Position numbers and translations under genes: made by a program
Source of the DNA: Tricholomella constricta
Taxonomy: Eukaryota > Basidiomycota > Agaricomycetes > Agaricales > Lyophyllaceae
NCBI GenBank assembly: GCA_013368375.1
Contig: JAACJP010000009.1
Span: forward strand, 1 to 64,000
DNA: 64,000 bases
Direction of reading: 5' to 3'
Shown here: positions 1-11,749 of the stretch, one piece after another
Layout of the letters: each line of letters starts with the position of its first letter
Numbering within the stretch: position 1 is the stretch's first letter
The notes under the pieces: generated by a model
What the model saw: the letters and a program-made list of their open reading frames with translations, nothing else
Told to the model about the DNA's origin: nothing
Database searches by the model: none

Positions 1-129
1 GGGTAGGCCACGACGCGACGGGCGATCGGCTTTGCGACTGCGATTGGTGTCGTCGGGTCGGAGGGGTTTTGTACGTCTTTGTCGGTCGGTTCACTCGTCG
101 GAATAGCAGCAATATTAGGTGTATTGGCG

Positions 130-1400
130 TATTCTACGGATAAAGGAGCGAACCGATTACGACTAGACAACGGGGGCGTACGTTCCACCCGTTGTGTATT
201 AAAAACCCTCCTCGGCGTCGGAGGCCGCGTCGGCCGACGATGGAGTCGGTCGGCGGGGACTGCGTCTTGCGAGCTAGACGTTCCATGATAAGCGCCTCCA
301 GCTCATCATCGAGCATGTGGCGCACGTCCCAGCGCAAGGGCAGTCACGAGTAGTGACCCTTTTTTTGCACCGAAGCAGTGGTCGTCGGCAGGCGCGACCT
401 CGCGCATCCGATCTACGTCCATTGGGATGCCCTGGGGGATCGGCCTGGGGCTGGTGCGAGGAGCGCGGGGGCGGGGGAGCGGAGCGGGAGTGGGAGGGAG
501 GGGGGCAGTAGCGAACGCCCATCGTGCAGCTGCGGTGGTCGGGCGGCTGTCGGCGCCTTTGTCGGGACCATCCGACGGTGGAAGTCGTCCTCCGACCTCA
601 TGATGAAGTCTTGAGAACGGCGATCCTCAGCCACTCCTCAATCTTCTCGTCGTGCGGGCGACCCGTGGTGATGCTTCCGAGTCGCCTCGAAGCTTTGGGT
701 CCATTCCCCGACGGAATTTGAGGACCAGGTGACGCCCATCGGGTAGCCTGCCTTGACCCACAGGGATCGGAACGAGTCGATGTACTCGTCGATCGATCGA
801 CCGTTCTGGAAGTACGCCGTCGACTCCAGATGAGCGCGGCATCGGCGACTTCGTCGAAGAGGAAGAACTCGCCGCGGAAGGTGTCTTCGAAGTCCTTCCA
901 GGCGGGAAAGACGTCCTTGGCGGTTCCGAACTGGAACACCCGACTGACGAAGTCGGCGGCTCGCCGTGCTGCATGTACGACAGCACCCATACTATTCGGG
1001 CGTGGTCGTCGGCGAAACTTCCCCGCACAAGGAGAAGTAGAGCTTGCAGGCGTTCAGAACGCGCGACCGCCCGATCGGGCGCCGTCGTAAATGGGAGGGG
1101 GCGACGGTCGGAGGTGGTGCGATCCCGATCGCGAGAGCCTGGCAGCGGGGTCGTCTCGGCGGCGGAGGCGTGTCAGGCGGCGGGGGTCGTGTCTGCTTCA
1201 GGAGCAGCGGGGGTGGGATTGGGGGGTGTCCCCGACATGAGTTTTTCGAAAGAGCGGAGAGGCGATCCATAGAGGCCGTGTTGGAGGTGTTGAGGCGGAG
1301 AGAGCCGAAATCGTGCTTCCATATTCGCCAACCGCTCCTCCGTCGTGAGGAAGGGAGAGAACGGTCGTTCGAGTGGCATGTCACCAAATCGGACATCTCA
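130..1400 (-). pseudogene. Ty3/Gypsy-type gag remnant
   Basis: Pieces of a fungal Gypsy-type gag can be read on the minus strand in several frames. In order there is a Pro-rich N-terminal piece (about 1379-1170), CKLYFSL (about 1040), DFVSRVFQFGTAKDVFPAW (about 950-900), YFQNGRSIDEYIDSFRSLW (about 820-760), KFRRGMDPKL (about 700), GRPHDEKIEEW (about 650), a damaged zinc knuckle ending RDCP (about 340) and a following FDVRYM-like RWDVRHM. Order and spacing match the retrotransposon capsid domain and knuckle, but at least four indels separate the pieces, so nothing can be translated whole. No LTR, protease or reverse transcriptase was seen. The stretch is much more G+C rich than the genes to its right. 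The family call rests on motif recognition. Confidence 0.75.
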
Positions 1401-1522
1401 AAACGGGACTGGCGGGCGATCAGAGCGAGCGCGCGTTGGACGGTCGCGTGTAGCAGACACGTGTTTCGGCGCGGAAGCTGGTCGGTCGGCTTCGTCGGTT
1501 TCTAAGAGACACTATTCTGCTG

Positions 1523-4500
1523 TTAGGGCGACCTTAGAGCAGAGCTTAGTCGTGCTGGCAAAGGGGAATCCAAAGTTATATTGATGTACAGCAAACGAAG
1601 GTAAGTAAGGCTTACCTGGCAAAGGGGAATCCAAAGAGAATAGTGTAAAGGATTCCCAGATGCCAGGGGGCCGGCTATATACGAGTGTACTGTACATGTG
1701 ATAATAACGAGCGGTTCCGGATGCTGTCTGATGGTAACCGTCGTCGGGATGTCGGGTGATCGGGAAACAGTGTCAGGCCTAAACAGGGAAGGGAGGGAAA
1801 TGACAGGAGTCAGAGCATCAGGGTCGGGATCGCGATCGGGCAGGAGCGATCGCACGTGTCGAGGGGCGGCGATGAGGAGCGCGAACGGGTGTTCCCCTAA
1901 CAGAAACAACCAGCGCGCACGCCTGAAAAGAATATCGTCCCAAGACTGTGGTGGCTTCTGAGCACGGCCCCATGTGATAATACGAGCTTTATCGGTCATA
2001 TCTGGTATAAAAATGGCGTCCCGCAAAGCTATTGCGAATTCACGAAGGAGTCCATGGCTGGCAGATATGTAAAACTGGTTGAACACATGAAATGGGTCTT
2101 TCAAGACTCGACTCCGAATGTGCATGACCCAGTCTGAGTTCACGATGTCGTCCAGAGCTTTTCGGCCTTCAGCCTGGCTTGCAGGATCTGGAAAATACCC
2201 TCCAATGGCTACTCGTTCTGGGCTCGAAGCATGAGGAGAAGGAGACAAAACTTCACAGAGAAGATCTCCGACACCAGGCACCTGTCCGATTGAGGTACAT
2301 TGGCTATCAGAAATTCCTAGATCGTCACTTTCTGCCAGTGTGATAGTAGCAATGTCACGTGCTGGGTCTATGCTCGAACGATGGGGTAGCTCGCTATCCT
2401 GTGGACTTGGTATGCTATGATTCGAAGGAGGTGACTGGAAAAGATGGCTGCGAAGACAGAGCAGCTGAAATGGTGGCAAACCATGATACTCCAGAGGTTT
2501 TCGATTCGATGGATGCCGTGTACCATTTAGAATCAGAGCCCCGGGAACAAGAACCTCTTGGACGACAATCATTGCGCGCGATGGGGTGATATCAATGCCA
2601 TCGAAGCTCCCATTTTTCATATACGGTGAAATATGACCACGAGCGAGGATAGCAGATCTGTCGGTGTTAAAAAGGATAACTGGAGTACCAATCTCGGGAT
2701 TACTGGGGAGTGGTTGGGGTGATGAAAGTTTTGTGAGTGCATCGTACACAGAAAGCGATGCATGCACATCCAATGCAGCATACTGAATCTGCTCTGGAGT
2801 GAGGTCTTCATCCTCCCAGGCTGTACTGATGCGCTCTGGTACGTCCTTGTTTAAGCTGCGTGAAATGACAACAGCACAGAGGTCGGCCAAGCTTGCGCGT
2901 GCTGTCTTGACGACGAGTTTCTCCTTTGCAAGCTTTCCCAAATCGAAGCCCCCCACGAATGGCATGTCAGACTGACATGTTTCCTGCAGGTACTTCAAGT
3001 CACCTGCAACACATCGTCCAACCTTGCAAATTTTCGGATTAGCCAGGACTTGTTTGAGCATTTGAGGGAGCTGGCTTCCAGCGAGCATGTGCCCAATCTT
3101 GAATTCAGATATATTCAGAAAAAAACATGCATGTCAACAAAAGCTAAACTCACTTGAAGAATATAAATTGTTGTGCCATGCGCGATCTGGAGAACCGCTG
3201 TCTGTCCACGGCCGGTGACGTAGCCTTGCTGTGAGATTTCAACGTTCCATTCAGCGTTGAGACCGATGGTAATCGTGCGAGAGCTGTCGTTTTCGGGTAA
3301 CAGTTCAAGGATGGTGCGCATGGCATCGTCAATAGTGGTGGCAGATTTTTTGACAGAAATCTGGAAGTGGGAAGGAATCTCTAACGGCTGGAGATGAGAG
3401 TATTGAAGCGCAACGGGAACTACATCATTCCGAAGGGAGGGAAAACATTTTTCAAGAAACTCCTTGTCCGCCATATTATCGGTATAGAAAATGCTGGGTT
3501 TGTTGTGGCCATACTGATTGAGAGATTCGCGCATGCGCTGCAGCGCAAGCTCGAATTGCGAGTGTGACTTGGTTGCCACAAGGTTACAAACTCGAATTTC
3601 ACCCCTTTCATTTGTCACTGTCAAGAGGGCCATGAAAATCTGCACCCCATCAACCCTTGCGATATGCTTCGCAAGCTGAAAAATCTAAGTCAACCTTCAA
3701 ACAAATCTATATTATTGAATTGCTTACCTTGAAACTGTGATCAATAGCGCAGATATTTCCCGTTGCATGGACATGTGTTGGTTCAATTCCTGCTGGTGCT
3801 CTTGAATAAATGTATCGTAGACGTCCCGTAACCACTGTGCACTTGGAACGAACCCCTGAAATCCATCCGGAGAGCGATCATCGAAAGGTGGAAATGATTT
3901 GAATTTTCGCATGAACTGTCCAGTCAAGAGAAGGTACCGCGACGCTATGTTTTGAAGATATCGAAGGTGTAGGCGGTCATAATTCTGAAGATGCTGGACA
4001 CGGATGACATTAGAGAATTGCTTTGAGCCCATCCCATGCTGGAAACATGAGCGCATAAGAGATAAAACATCTGTTGAGATGCCACTGCGATACGTCAAGC
4101 GAGCTGGAAATTCAGCTGCGAGGTCTGGAGGGAGTCGTGCAATAATACGAGGATCCCAACTTTGAAAGATTACAGGTTTGGGGGGCAGCACTCAGGACAC
4201 TGATATCGATACCCGACCATCCGAAATGAACCGTTCAAGTCGACAACGCGACGAGGTCGACGAATGTGGCTATGACGCCAGAGCCGAGCTGTACATCCCT
4301 CGTTAGGGCACTGAATTCCATTTACCAGGAGGGCCAACGGATCCCACAAGAAGAATCGCCGATCATAGAATTTTTGAGGTGAGATATCGTCGTCTTTGAG
4401 TATGAAGAATGTCGCCTGTTGGGGAAACCAGAATGTTTGGTGATCGCAATAGAGAGGGGGTAGACCATCTGGTCCACGTTCTGGGACTCCTTGACATACT

Positions 4501-5689
4501 TGTTGAAATCCTTCAGGATCCAGGGTGCAAGAGGGTGGAGTGGTACCTTCGACGATTGAGCTCGAGGTTCAGAATTGGCATCCTTGTCCTCATCGCCATC
4601 ATCATCCTCGCCTGCACCATCCTCTAATAAATCGGATTCTACATCCTCACCACCAGTGATGTTGTTGGTGTCGTCATCTTCAAACAACAGGTCAGAAGGA
4701 TCGACATGCGGTCGCAAGAATGGTCTCGTGTCCTGATTCCGCCAGCGAGACAGGTTCATTGGCTTGTTCAAGCCTGGAGCTGCCTGATAAAGGCATAGAT
4801 GGACGAGAAGAAGCCACACAATGATCTTCAAGAATAGTTGCAGGACATGACGTTGGATTATACATTGCAGAGAATGGCGCCACCACAGACGACTCTGAAG
4901 GTGACGAAGAAGAAGCACCACTCGAACTCATCGAACGATGAGATGGGCCGGTCGCATAAATACCGGGAACACGCTAATGTAGATGTAACTGGTGAGGCAG
5001 AGTATTTCGTGCAATGTAGTCGACGACACTTACCAATCCTCTGATAGAATATTTACGAGAAGTCTGGCTAGGCGACCCGAAAGCCACATATTTTCGCGGT
5101 CTTCCTATGGGTTTCTTCTTTGCCGGGGCCTTCTGACCTTGAGCTGCTTCGATTTGTCGTGGTCCAGAACCGCGCGGCCGACCCACAGGTTGTTTGACCT
5201 TTGGTGCCTTGTCCTCTGCAAAAGTGGGGGCCCTGTCCTTCGTTGGGTGCCCGGGTCCGCATTTTTTGGGTAGCTGGCTGAGTTCCTCATGCATTTCCTC
5301 AGGTCCTGTGAGGATGAACACAGGTGTTGAAGAAGTGACCTCCGTGTCCCCATTGATCGGAGTGACGGACTCGTCTGTCGACCGTGCACTGCTACACTAT
5401 GAGAAAAATGTGTGTAGGTATCAAAGAGCAGCTCACATTGAAAAGGATTCAGCAGCTTCGTCGTTTGTTGCAGCCGTCATGAGTGAGCTCTGTGTAGCGC
5501 TAGAAGTCTTGTACATAAAAAAAACCATGCTCGTTGAAGTTAAAATGCGCACCTGTTCGAAAAATATCTCTTTTTGAGTTCATCAAGCTGTTGAAGGTCA
5601 TCGAGTGTGAACTGTAGGTCCTCGAGCGCCTCGTTATAGATGTCGTTGCCCATAACACTTGGTGGTAGCTTAACAAATGACTGGTCCAT
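1523..5689 (-). pseudogene. AT-hook / DUF6729-like zinc finger / DEDDy 3'-5' exonuclease family gene, broken
   Basis: The order of parts is that of a multicopy mushroom gene family. It starts at MDQSFVKLPP (5689), has two short introns, then two AT-hook-like GRPR motifs (about 5190 and 5110), an acidic stretch (about 4690-4560), a four-Cys zinc finger (CPNEGC and YRYQCPEC, about 4290-4200), the FQSWDPRIIARLP block, and an exonuclease domain (3650-2700). Splicing 3153/3098 joins IYILQ to IGHMLAG in frame. The exonuclease closing motif YAALDVHAS is intact, but the first acidic residue of motif I is Asn (NAEWN, about 3265). Frames break near 4740, 4468, 4188 (in a run of six C) and 3750. After GRAQKPPQSWDD (about 1935) the family's usual C-terminus is replaced by unrelated sequence. 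It is a decayed copy; the family's role is not known to me. Confidence 0.8.
1555..1636. repeat. 21-bp direct repeat, 61-bp spacing
   Basis: The words ctggcaaaggggaatccaaag at 1555-1575 and 1616-1636 are identical. They lie where the exonuclease-like reading to the right has lost family similarity, so they may mark a junction or the end of another element. No function can be assigned. Confidence 0.6.
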
Positions 5690-7178
5690 GTGTGAGTGGG
5701 CTTCTGGATATCGGAAAAAATCCTCTTACGTCTAAGATGGAGAGTCAAACCTAATAGTTGGATAGTAACAAGCGGAATAAGTAATAGAGTACTTAGGCTC
5801 ATGTTTCAGACTTTAAATTAGTGACTGAGTGCAGGTGGGGACCAGGATGAAAATGTTCCATTGATTTCTTCTACTTCAACATTTGTGACAGGTTGGCCTC
5901 GTTGGATATACAAACTAGAGAAATTCAAAGTGGAGAAACGGACAGGGAGGTTGTGGAGTGGAGTGAAGCAAATCGCGCGGTCGGCGATTCCAATTCCCAA
6001 AGCGGCTGGGCTACACACGCGTGAGATCTCGTGATTGTGAGATTTTGATTTTAAAACTCCGTAGTATCAGAATCCAGTATCCTTCAACCCAATGAGTATC
6101 GAGCCGATTTTCCGAAAACAAAACCCCTTTTAGTGCATACCGACCACCATCATCAAAAACTGAAAAAGCGTAAATAATATGCCATTCAGCGTAAAAAGTG
6201 AACGGAACAGGGCAAACATCCTGTCTGAACACCCTGCTGCAGTTTTATGAAGTGGAAGAGTGAGAATTGTGAAACGAGAAGGAGTGCGACGTATTTCACA
6301 GCGTTGTTACCGAAAGCAGCCCTATACGGTCTGAGTAATGTCCATAAAGGGGATATCTAATAGCCCTGGGCACAGGCTGCACATATAAAGCACCAGATTG
6401 CAACACAACAGGACCTTGTCAGTATAATCTTCTCCTCCTCCTACGCACACACGCAATGCAAACAACGGTGAACGAGCAGGCTAGCTCACCACACAGTCGA
6501 GGCATTGGTGCGTGGAAACAAGATGGACACTGAGACACAGACAACCCCTGACCCTAAGATCTGACGTTATAATTTATTACGATGAACCATTATATGTTCA
6601 TCGAGAGGATCTATAATACCTCGATAAACAGCATGCATGCCCTGAGGGACAGCAGACCATCTATTTTGAGATTAACCTCTCAAAAAGAGAAGGATCTCCG
6701 CCCCCCTCTGTAAGTATGTGTGTACTATGGAAGCTGAAATGGGTGATATAGGACTAATCAATGTAGATTTCAATAATGTATTACTTAAGTAGGCCCATGG
6801 TGAACTGGCTGTTCCTGTTCAGGGACCTTGTCAGTATAATTTACTCCTCCTCCTCCTCCTGTAGTGATCTGCACCATAGGACAGAGTTGACTGTACATAA
6901 TCGATATCATGACCAAATAATACAACATTTTGCGGGTATACTCCCAATGATTGTCCAGGCAGGATGGTTAAGTGACTCGCCACCACAGCTATCGGCTCTA
7001 TTCGGGATCTAGCGCCACTACCAGTGAACCGTCTTGCTGATGTGGATTACTTATAGGAAAGAATACTGAGATGGCTGATTTTTCAGTGTAACTGTATGCC
7101 ATCAATGGGCGAAATCAGAAATCATTGAGAATTTGGGTAAACTAAGCACTACATTTGTTGATTACAGTGAAAGACGGC
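5690..7178. other. Intergenic stretch, no gene recognised
   Basis: Only short unsupported frames are present. A motif of about 30 nt (accttgtcagtataat followed by CTCCTC repeats) occurs twice, near 6412 and 6823. The leftmost part should hold the promoter of the exonuclease-family gene, and 7010-7178 the 3' end of the next gene. Confidence 0.5.
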
Positions 7179-8674
7179 TCAGTCGGTGAGTGCATCCTCG
7201 TCAGGCTCCTGTGAACCCAAAATTTCTACGGCGACAGTAGGTAATGTCCTGAGATCCAACACCATCTGACATCAACTGAAGGCCTTATCAATCTGTTGCG
7301 TGACTCACCTGAGATTGACTCCAGGACATTCAACAGTATTCAACGCTGTGATTTCGTTCCACCAAGTAATGTTCACCTCTGGAACTACCACTTCATAGCT
7401 ATCCGAGAGGCTATTAGCCGCCAGTGCAATCCAAGCATATACAGCAACGATTGGCTGCTTAGTGATTGCGGAGATAAACAAGGTCGTGTCATCGATGCTA
7501 TACTCGTCCGATTTGGCATTGGCCACTGAAGTCTTTCGGTATAAAAGGTACAACAAAGAGCCGTTAGATAAAATGGAATATCTAACGCCGTGGTGCACCA
7601 TCTGGCACCACACCTGAAATCTAATGTGAGTTTAACTTTGTCATAAAAGCCATGCATGCCACATACCTGTATAAGTATCCGGTCTTCTGATTTTAACTCA
7701 GAGGGTCCTTCTGGCCAGATAAATTGGGTGGCCCAACCAAGAACTTTTCGGATGTCTCGAAGAAACGGACCTGCGACTCGGTCTAACGTGATTGGCCGCA
7801 GAGCAGCTTCAGTCTTCATCTCGACTAGGAGCCGTGAGATTATCTGTGAGTACGTGGGGTAATTTGCCACCACATCTGCATCTGGAGGGCCAGTGGTCTT
7901 GCTGACGAACTCCCGAAGTGCAAAATCTGAAATGTGCGCTGCGCCTTTCATCGAAGATATGAAAAAAGGAAATGTCTGTCTGAACTCCTCTGTCTCCGAA
8001 AATGCCATGATCTCGTGAGATGTGAGATTCGGCGAAGCATCCTTTGCCTTTACATAACGCAAGAGCGTTATGGCCGGGTTCAGGTACGTAGACCGAAAGA
8101 TGACCTCGCTATCCTTTTCGGTAAACGTTGCAAGGGGTAGAGTTAACGAAGTGTATTGTGGATCAATACTGGCTGTGAATCGATCTCCAACAATTGCGGT
8201 GAATTCTTCCGCCTGCTTTTCCACCAATGGTATAAGCTGATCCACCAACTTTGGGAGAGCAACAATTTGTCGAAGTTCTGGTCCCGAAAATGCCTCCATC
8301 TTCGCTTCATTTGCGACGTTGGTTGTGCCTTTGCTAGTTGCAATCAAGAACGGTGATCTGGGGGGTCTCGCTCGAAGTGCTTCCATGAGCGTGATAACTC
8401 TTCCTGGCTTAAGGGGAAGTGGATCCAACCCTGGAGGAGTCGAGGGGTGGGCAACTGTTGGTGTGGTTATCTTGGAGGTATGGGGCGGCATGATCATCTC
8501 ATCGTGAAGATGATTAGTGTCCTGAACACCATCTACGGGAGCACGGCTAGTAAAAGAAGCTTTATCCGAGCCTTGGGAAGGGTGATGAGGATTGCCTCCC
8601 GATGCTCGGTCAGGAGCACTTGTAACAGTTTTCGTCGATTTATTCCTTGTACTGCGTCGGAGATGTGTATCCAT
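7179..8674 (-). CDS. Hypothetical protein with PD-(D/E)XK nuclease-like core
   Basis: Three exons (8674-7667, 7613-7309, 7248-7179) give 460 residues with clean GT-AG introns. The first about 120 residues are Ser/Thr/Pro rich and probably disordered. The folded part holds a strand with E-x-K (LLVEMKTEAAL, about residue 285), followed by a helix with Gln (ILIQVWCQMVHHGVRYSILS) and a strand (LLYLLYR). That order is typical of PD-(D/E)XK-fold fungal proteins. Which acidic residue completes the site is not certain, so nuclease activity is an inference. It is transcribed away from the kinase-like gene across about 650 bp. I know no named homologue; it could be an inactive fold member. Confidence 0.75.
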
Positions 8675-9330
8675 TGTAAAGCAAGTAGTTTGGTGTTCGA
8701 AAGTATCGACAGCGGTAGTTGGGTATTTATATTCAATTTAGACCACGCACGGTGGCCACAGCGGTGAACGCTGGCGAACAGCTGGCGGATTTCACATGTG
8801 GCAAACAATAAAACAACAGAGTTACAGAAGGAGGACTAGTCAGAAAATTTGATGGACTCGGAAGGATGTCGAACGAGCCATCAACTAGCCAATGACTGTT
8901 GAAAGCGATTACAGAAAAGCAATGGAACATCATTCAGCACTCATTCGGATGAAAGAAAGAAAGAAATTACCTTGTCCTTCTTGTTGTTCACGTACGCGAA
9001 GCGGCCGTCTAAACAACAGCGCTTCCAAGATTATCCGGACACATGTGAACTTGTGATATGTATCCTTCTGTCTAATCCTTTTGACGAGCTATTCTCGGAT
9101 CAGAACGTGTCTGTTCAGAGCCTCAACACAAGAACTTGAACCAACTTTTGTAGTAATCGGCAAGCACAAACAACAGATAGGAGTAGTCGCTTGTCGAGAT
9201 GTGAAGAAATGAGAAATGACGGCAAGAAAGACCAATAAAGAATGGGGATATTAGCTCACCACTCAATAACTTATTTAAAGCGTCCTCACTTCATACTCGC
9301 CCATTACAATTTTTATTCACGTCCCCCTCC
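8675..9330. promoter_or_regulatory. Divergent intergenic region
   Basis: 656 bp between two genes read outward. No open frame has coding character. The last 40 bp before 9331 (gcccattacaattttt) is also found before the start of the inverted pseudogene copy (14880-14838), so the core promoter or leader was included in that duplication. Confidence 0.5.
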
Positions 9331-10433
9331 ATGTCGAGCAGCATCACTTTCCAGAACAACAAGCCTTACGACCCCATCACACTTTCCATTTGGGACGACA
9401 AGTATGCAATTCAGGCTCCTATCGTCCTAGAAGATGCAACACTTGTGAAGGATTGCTTGTTCATCTACAAGGCAAAAATGAAGTTTGTCAATGACGCCGC
9501 CGGTCAGGCAGCCCCAGAGACGACTATTGTCAAGTTCAGCAGCGGCGACCCTTATCAGATGATGAAAATGGAAAAAGAAGCGAATTTCTACGTGGACCAT
9601 CTTAGGACAACGTATGGTAACGGTGTCCCGACGTTCTACGGCCTCTACAAGGGAAACTATAGTAGGAAGGATCGCCGTGGCAACCTACACACTGGAAAGT
9701 GTGCCTGTCTCGTCCTCCAATATTGCGGAGAACCGCTTCGTATCGCGATGTTCAAGGAACTAGAGAATGACCGGCCATTCAGGTGTGTCGTCCGTATTGT
9801 TAGCCATTGTTACGCCGTTTATGTTGCTTACGGAGGATACAAAGGCAAAAGCTCGTTGAGCTCTTTGAGAGATTGCACATCCAGCTGGGCATCTGGCACC
9901 GCGACTTGTATCCTTTTGACGTCCTGAACAACGACGGCGTACCTTTTATCATCGATTTTTCCAATGCATCGTTACATAAATGCGAAATTTCTGTTGCCAT
10001 CGTGGAAGGCGAGGTGGAGCCGTCACCAAGGTTGATTCCTTGCCCAGAGTTTTCAGCATTTCTGGACGCCCTCGATACCTGGTGGCTTCCCAGTATGTGG
10101 TTCTACGAAAAATTCTTGCCGATATAATCTGATCAGAACACCCTACCTTTAGCCGTAACCGTGTGGCATCGTGGCCTCTATGTCACAAATAACAGGGTCA
10201 AAAGTGCAGCCTATATTTTTGAGCGAATACGCCTTGACAGGTATCTCCGTGAGGACGGATTGACAGACGAAGATTTCTGGAATGAGGCCGTCGTTGCTTG
10301 GAAGACGATACGTTCTCACTGGGCCAAGTATCACCCAAAAGACTCGACCATCCCTCCTCTAGGAATCACGGACTATGAGGAGTACTTGGCAAAGAAAGAC
10401 GGCAGGAATGATGCACTGGCCAAAGCTGGGTAG
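9331..10433 (+). CDS. Atypical fungal protein-kinase-like protein
   Basis: Three exons (9331-9782, 9845-10092, 10153-10433) give 326 residues. An N-lobe-like stretch with EKEANFYVDHL (about residue 85) precedes a hinge-like CLVLQYCGEPL, the catalytic-loop-like IWHRDLYPFDVLNN and a metal-loop-like FIIDFSNAS, where canonical kinases have HRDxKxxN and DFG. Lys after HRD and Gly after DF are absent, so true kinase activity is doubtful, but both Asp are kept. The C-terminal exon (WHRGLYVTNN to the end) is conserved in the pseudogene copy. The second acceptor was chosen by agreement with that copy. It belongs to the lineage-expanded kinase-like proteins of mushrooms; its substrate is unknown. Confidence 0.8.
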
Positions 10434-10789
10434 TACTCTCTGTTCATGTCGACAGCCTGCTCGAAATATGATCTTCATAGGCTTGTGTATGCCTAGTTGA
10501 AACTGTTAATGAATACCTGTTGTTAGTATCCTGTGAGTTGAATGGTGTCTTGCGTTGGCGGTCTCCCATCGGCGTCGCGATTGTTGGTGGTCGACCATGG
10601 GCTCACGGAGTTCGATTTTCGAAGCGCTTGCCGCGACTGGCGTACAATTTGATTTGGAAATCAAAGACGCACACATGCATGCGCAAGCGCGTGCAACGCA
10701 AATCGCTCCTGACGCACATGTAGAGAGTGCGGTAAGCAAAGCTCCCATAGACGTAAGTACATACAACAAATAGCAATACAGTCGAGGCA
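10434..10789. other. Convergent intergenic region
   Basis: It holds the 3' end shared by the duplicated kinase-like arms (to about 10540) and the 3' flank of the minus-strand MMTAG2-like gene. I see no gene; short frames here are not supported. Confidence 0.5.
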
Positions 10790-11647
10790 TCATCGCCTCC
10801 CCACACCACGATCACGATCCCGAAAACGGTCGCCGTCCGCAGGCCGCTCGCGCCGCGCATTCCCGTCCCACCGCCGGCGGTCGAAGTCGCGTTCGCGTTC
10901 CCGGAAGCCTTCGTCGTACGGGCGTCTGCCTCCCCTGGGCTCCTCCCGCCCCATCCGGTCCTTGTCGTATGGCGGCGACCTGGAGCGGCGGCGCGGGGAA
11001 AGCGCACGGGGCGCTGAGTGATCGATGCGGCGCGGGGGGGAGCGGGAGCGTAGTCTCTCCCTCTCGCGTTCTCTTTCTGGGCGCGGGGTCCTCGATCTCG
11101 ACCTGGACGTGGACCTCACGGCCCGGCGGTGCTCCTTCCTAGCGCGCTTCTCCTCCCGCCGGGCTTCTTTCCGACGACGCTTTTCTTCCTTTTCGAGAGC
11201 CTTGGCGGTGGAATCTGTTATGGGTTTGGGTTGTGCTGGAGAGGGCGGGCTGGCAGCGGCAGTGGGACTACCCGCGGGTGCTATTGTCTTTTTAGCAGGC
11301 TCGAATCCCCTGGGTATGGGTGTTAGTATGATATGGGTTGGGTGGATTTGAACGCACAGAGCGACGGCAAGGGCATCGGCTTCGAGTTCCTTGACTTTGC
11401 GGATTTCGTCGTCGCGCTCGTGCTGGGTCTGGGCTTGGTCACGATTGTACCAGTGGACGTCCTTGTTCTTCTGCCAACGACCGGTGGGGGCGTTGATGCT
11501 GTGACCGAGATAGTTCTGTGGGAATGGGGGTTAGGTGGGACTTTGACTGAGAGTAGAACACACCTCGCGGTCTTTGTCTGCAGAGACGTCGGCCCATTTG
11601 AATTCAGCTTGACCACCGCGGGTACCGCCTCGGACGGGCTCAAACAT
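10790..11647 (-). CDS. MMTAG2-like (kinase phosphorylation domain) Arg/Ser-rich protein
   Basis: Three exons (11647-11564, 11515-11358, 11309-10790) give 253 residues. The N-terminus, MFEPVRGGTRGGQAEF then RENYLGHSINAPTGRWQKNK with WYNR, is the signature of the multiple-myeloma-tumour-associated-protein-2 family. A basic charged helix (EKEEKRRRKEARREEKRARK, about residues 105-125) and a long Arg/Ser/Asp/Glu tail with many RS and RE dipeptides follow, as in nuclear splicing-related proteins. Known family members are nuclear; the precise role is not settled. Start and splice sites are unambiguous because the conserved block begins at the first Met. The start lies 102 bp from the divergent MARVEL gene start, implying a shared promoter. 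Confidence 0.9.
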
Positions 11648-11749
11648 GATGGGTGGTGGAAGAGAAGCGAGCACGTGGGCTGACGGACATCAACTGAGAC
11701 TGCGCACGAAACCGAGTCGACACGAAACCACGACGACACGACTACGACT

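Noticed and set aside
79..1505. Several long plus-strand open frames in the G+C-rich left end
   Set aside because: They are antisense shadows of the minus-strand gag relic; composition is Arg/Gly-biased and no motif is present.
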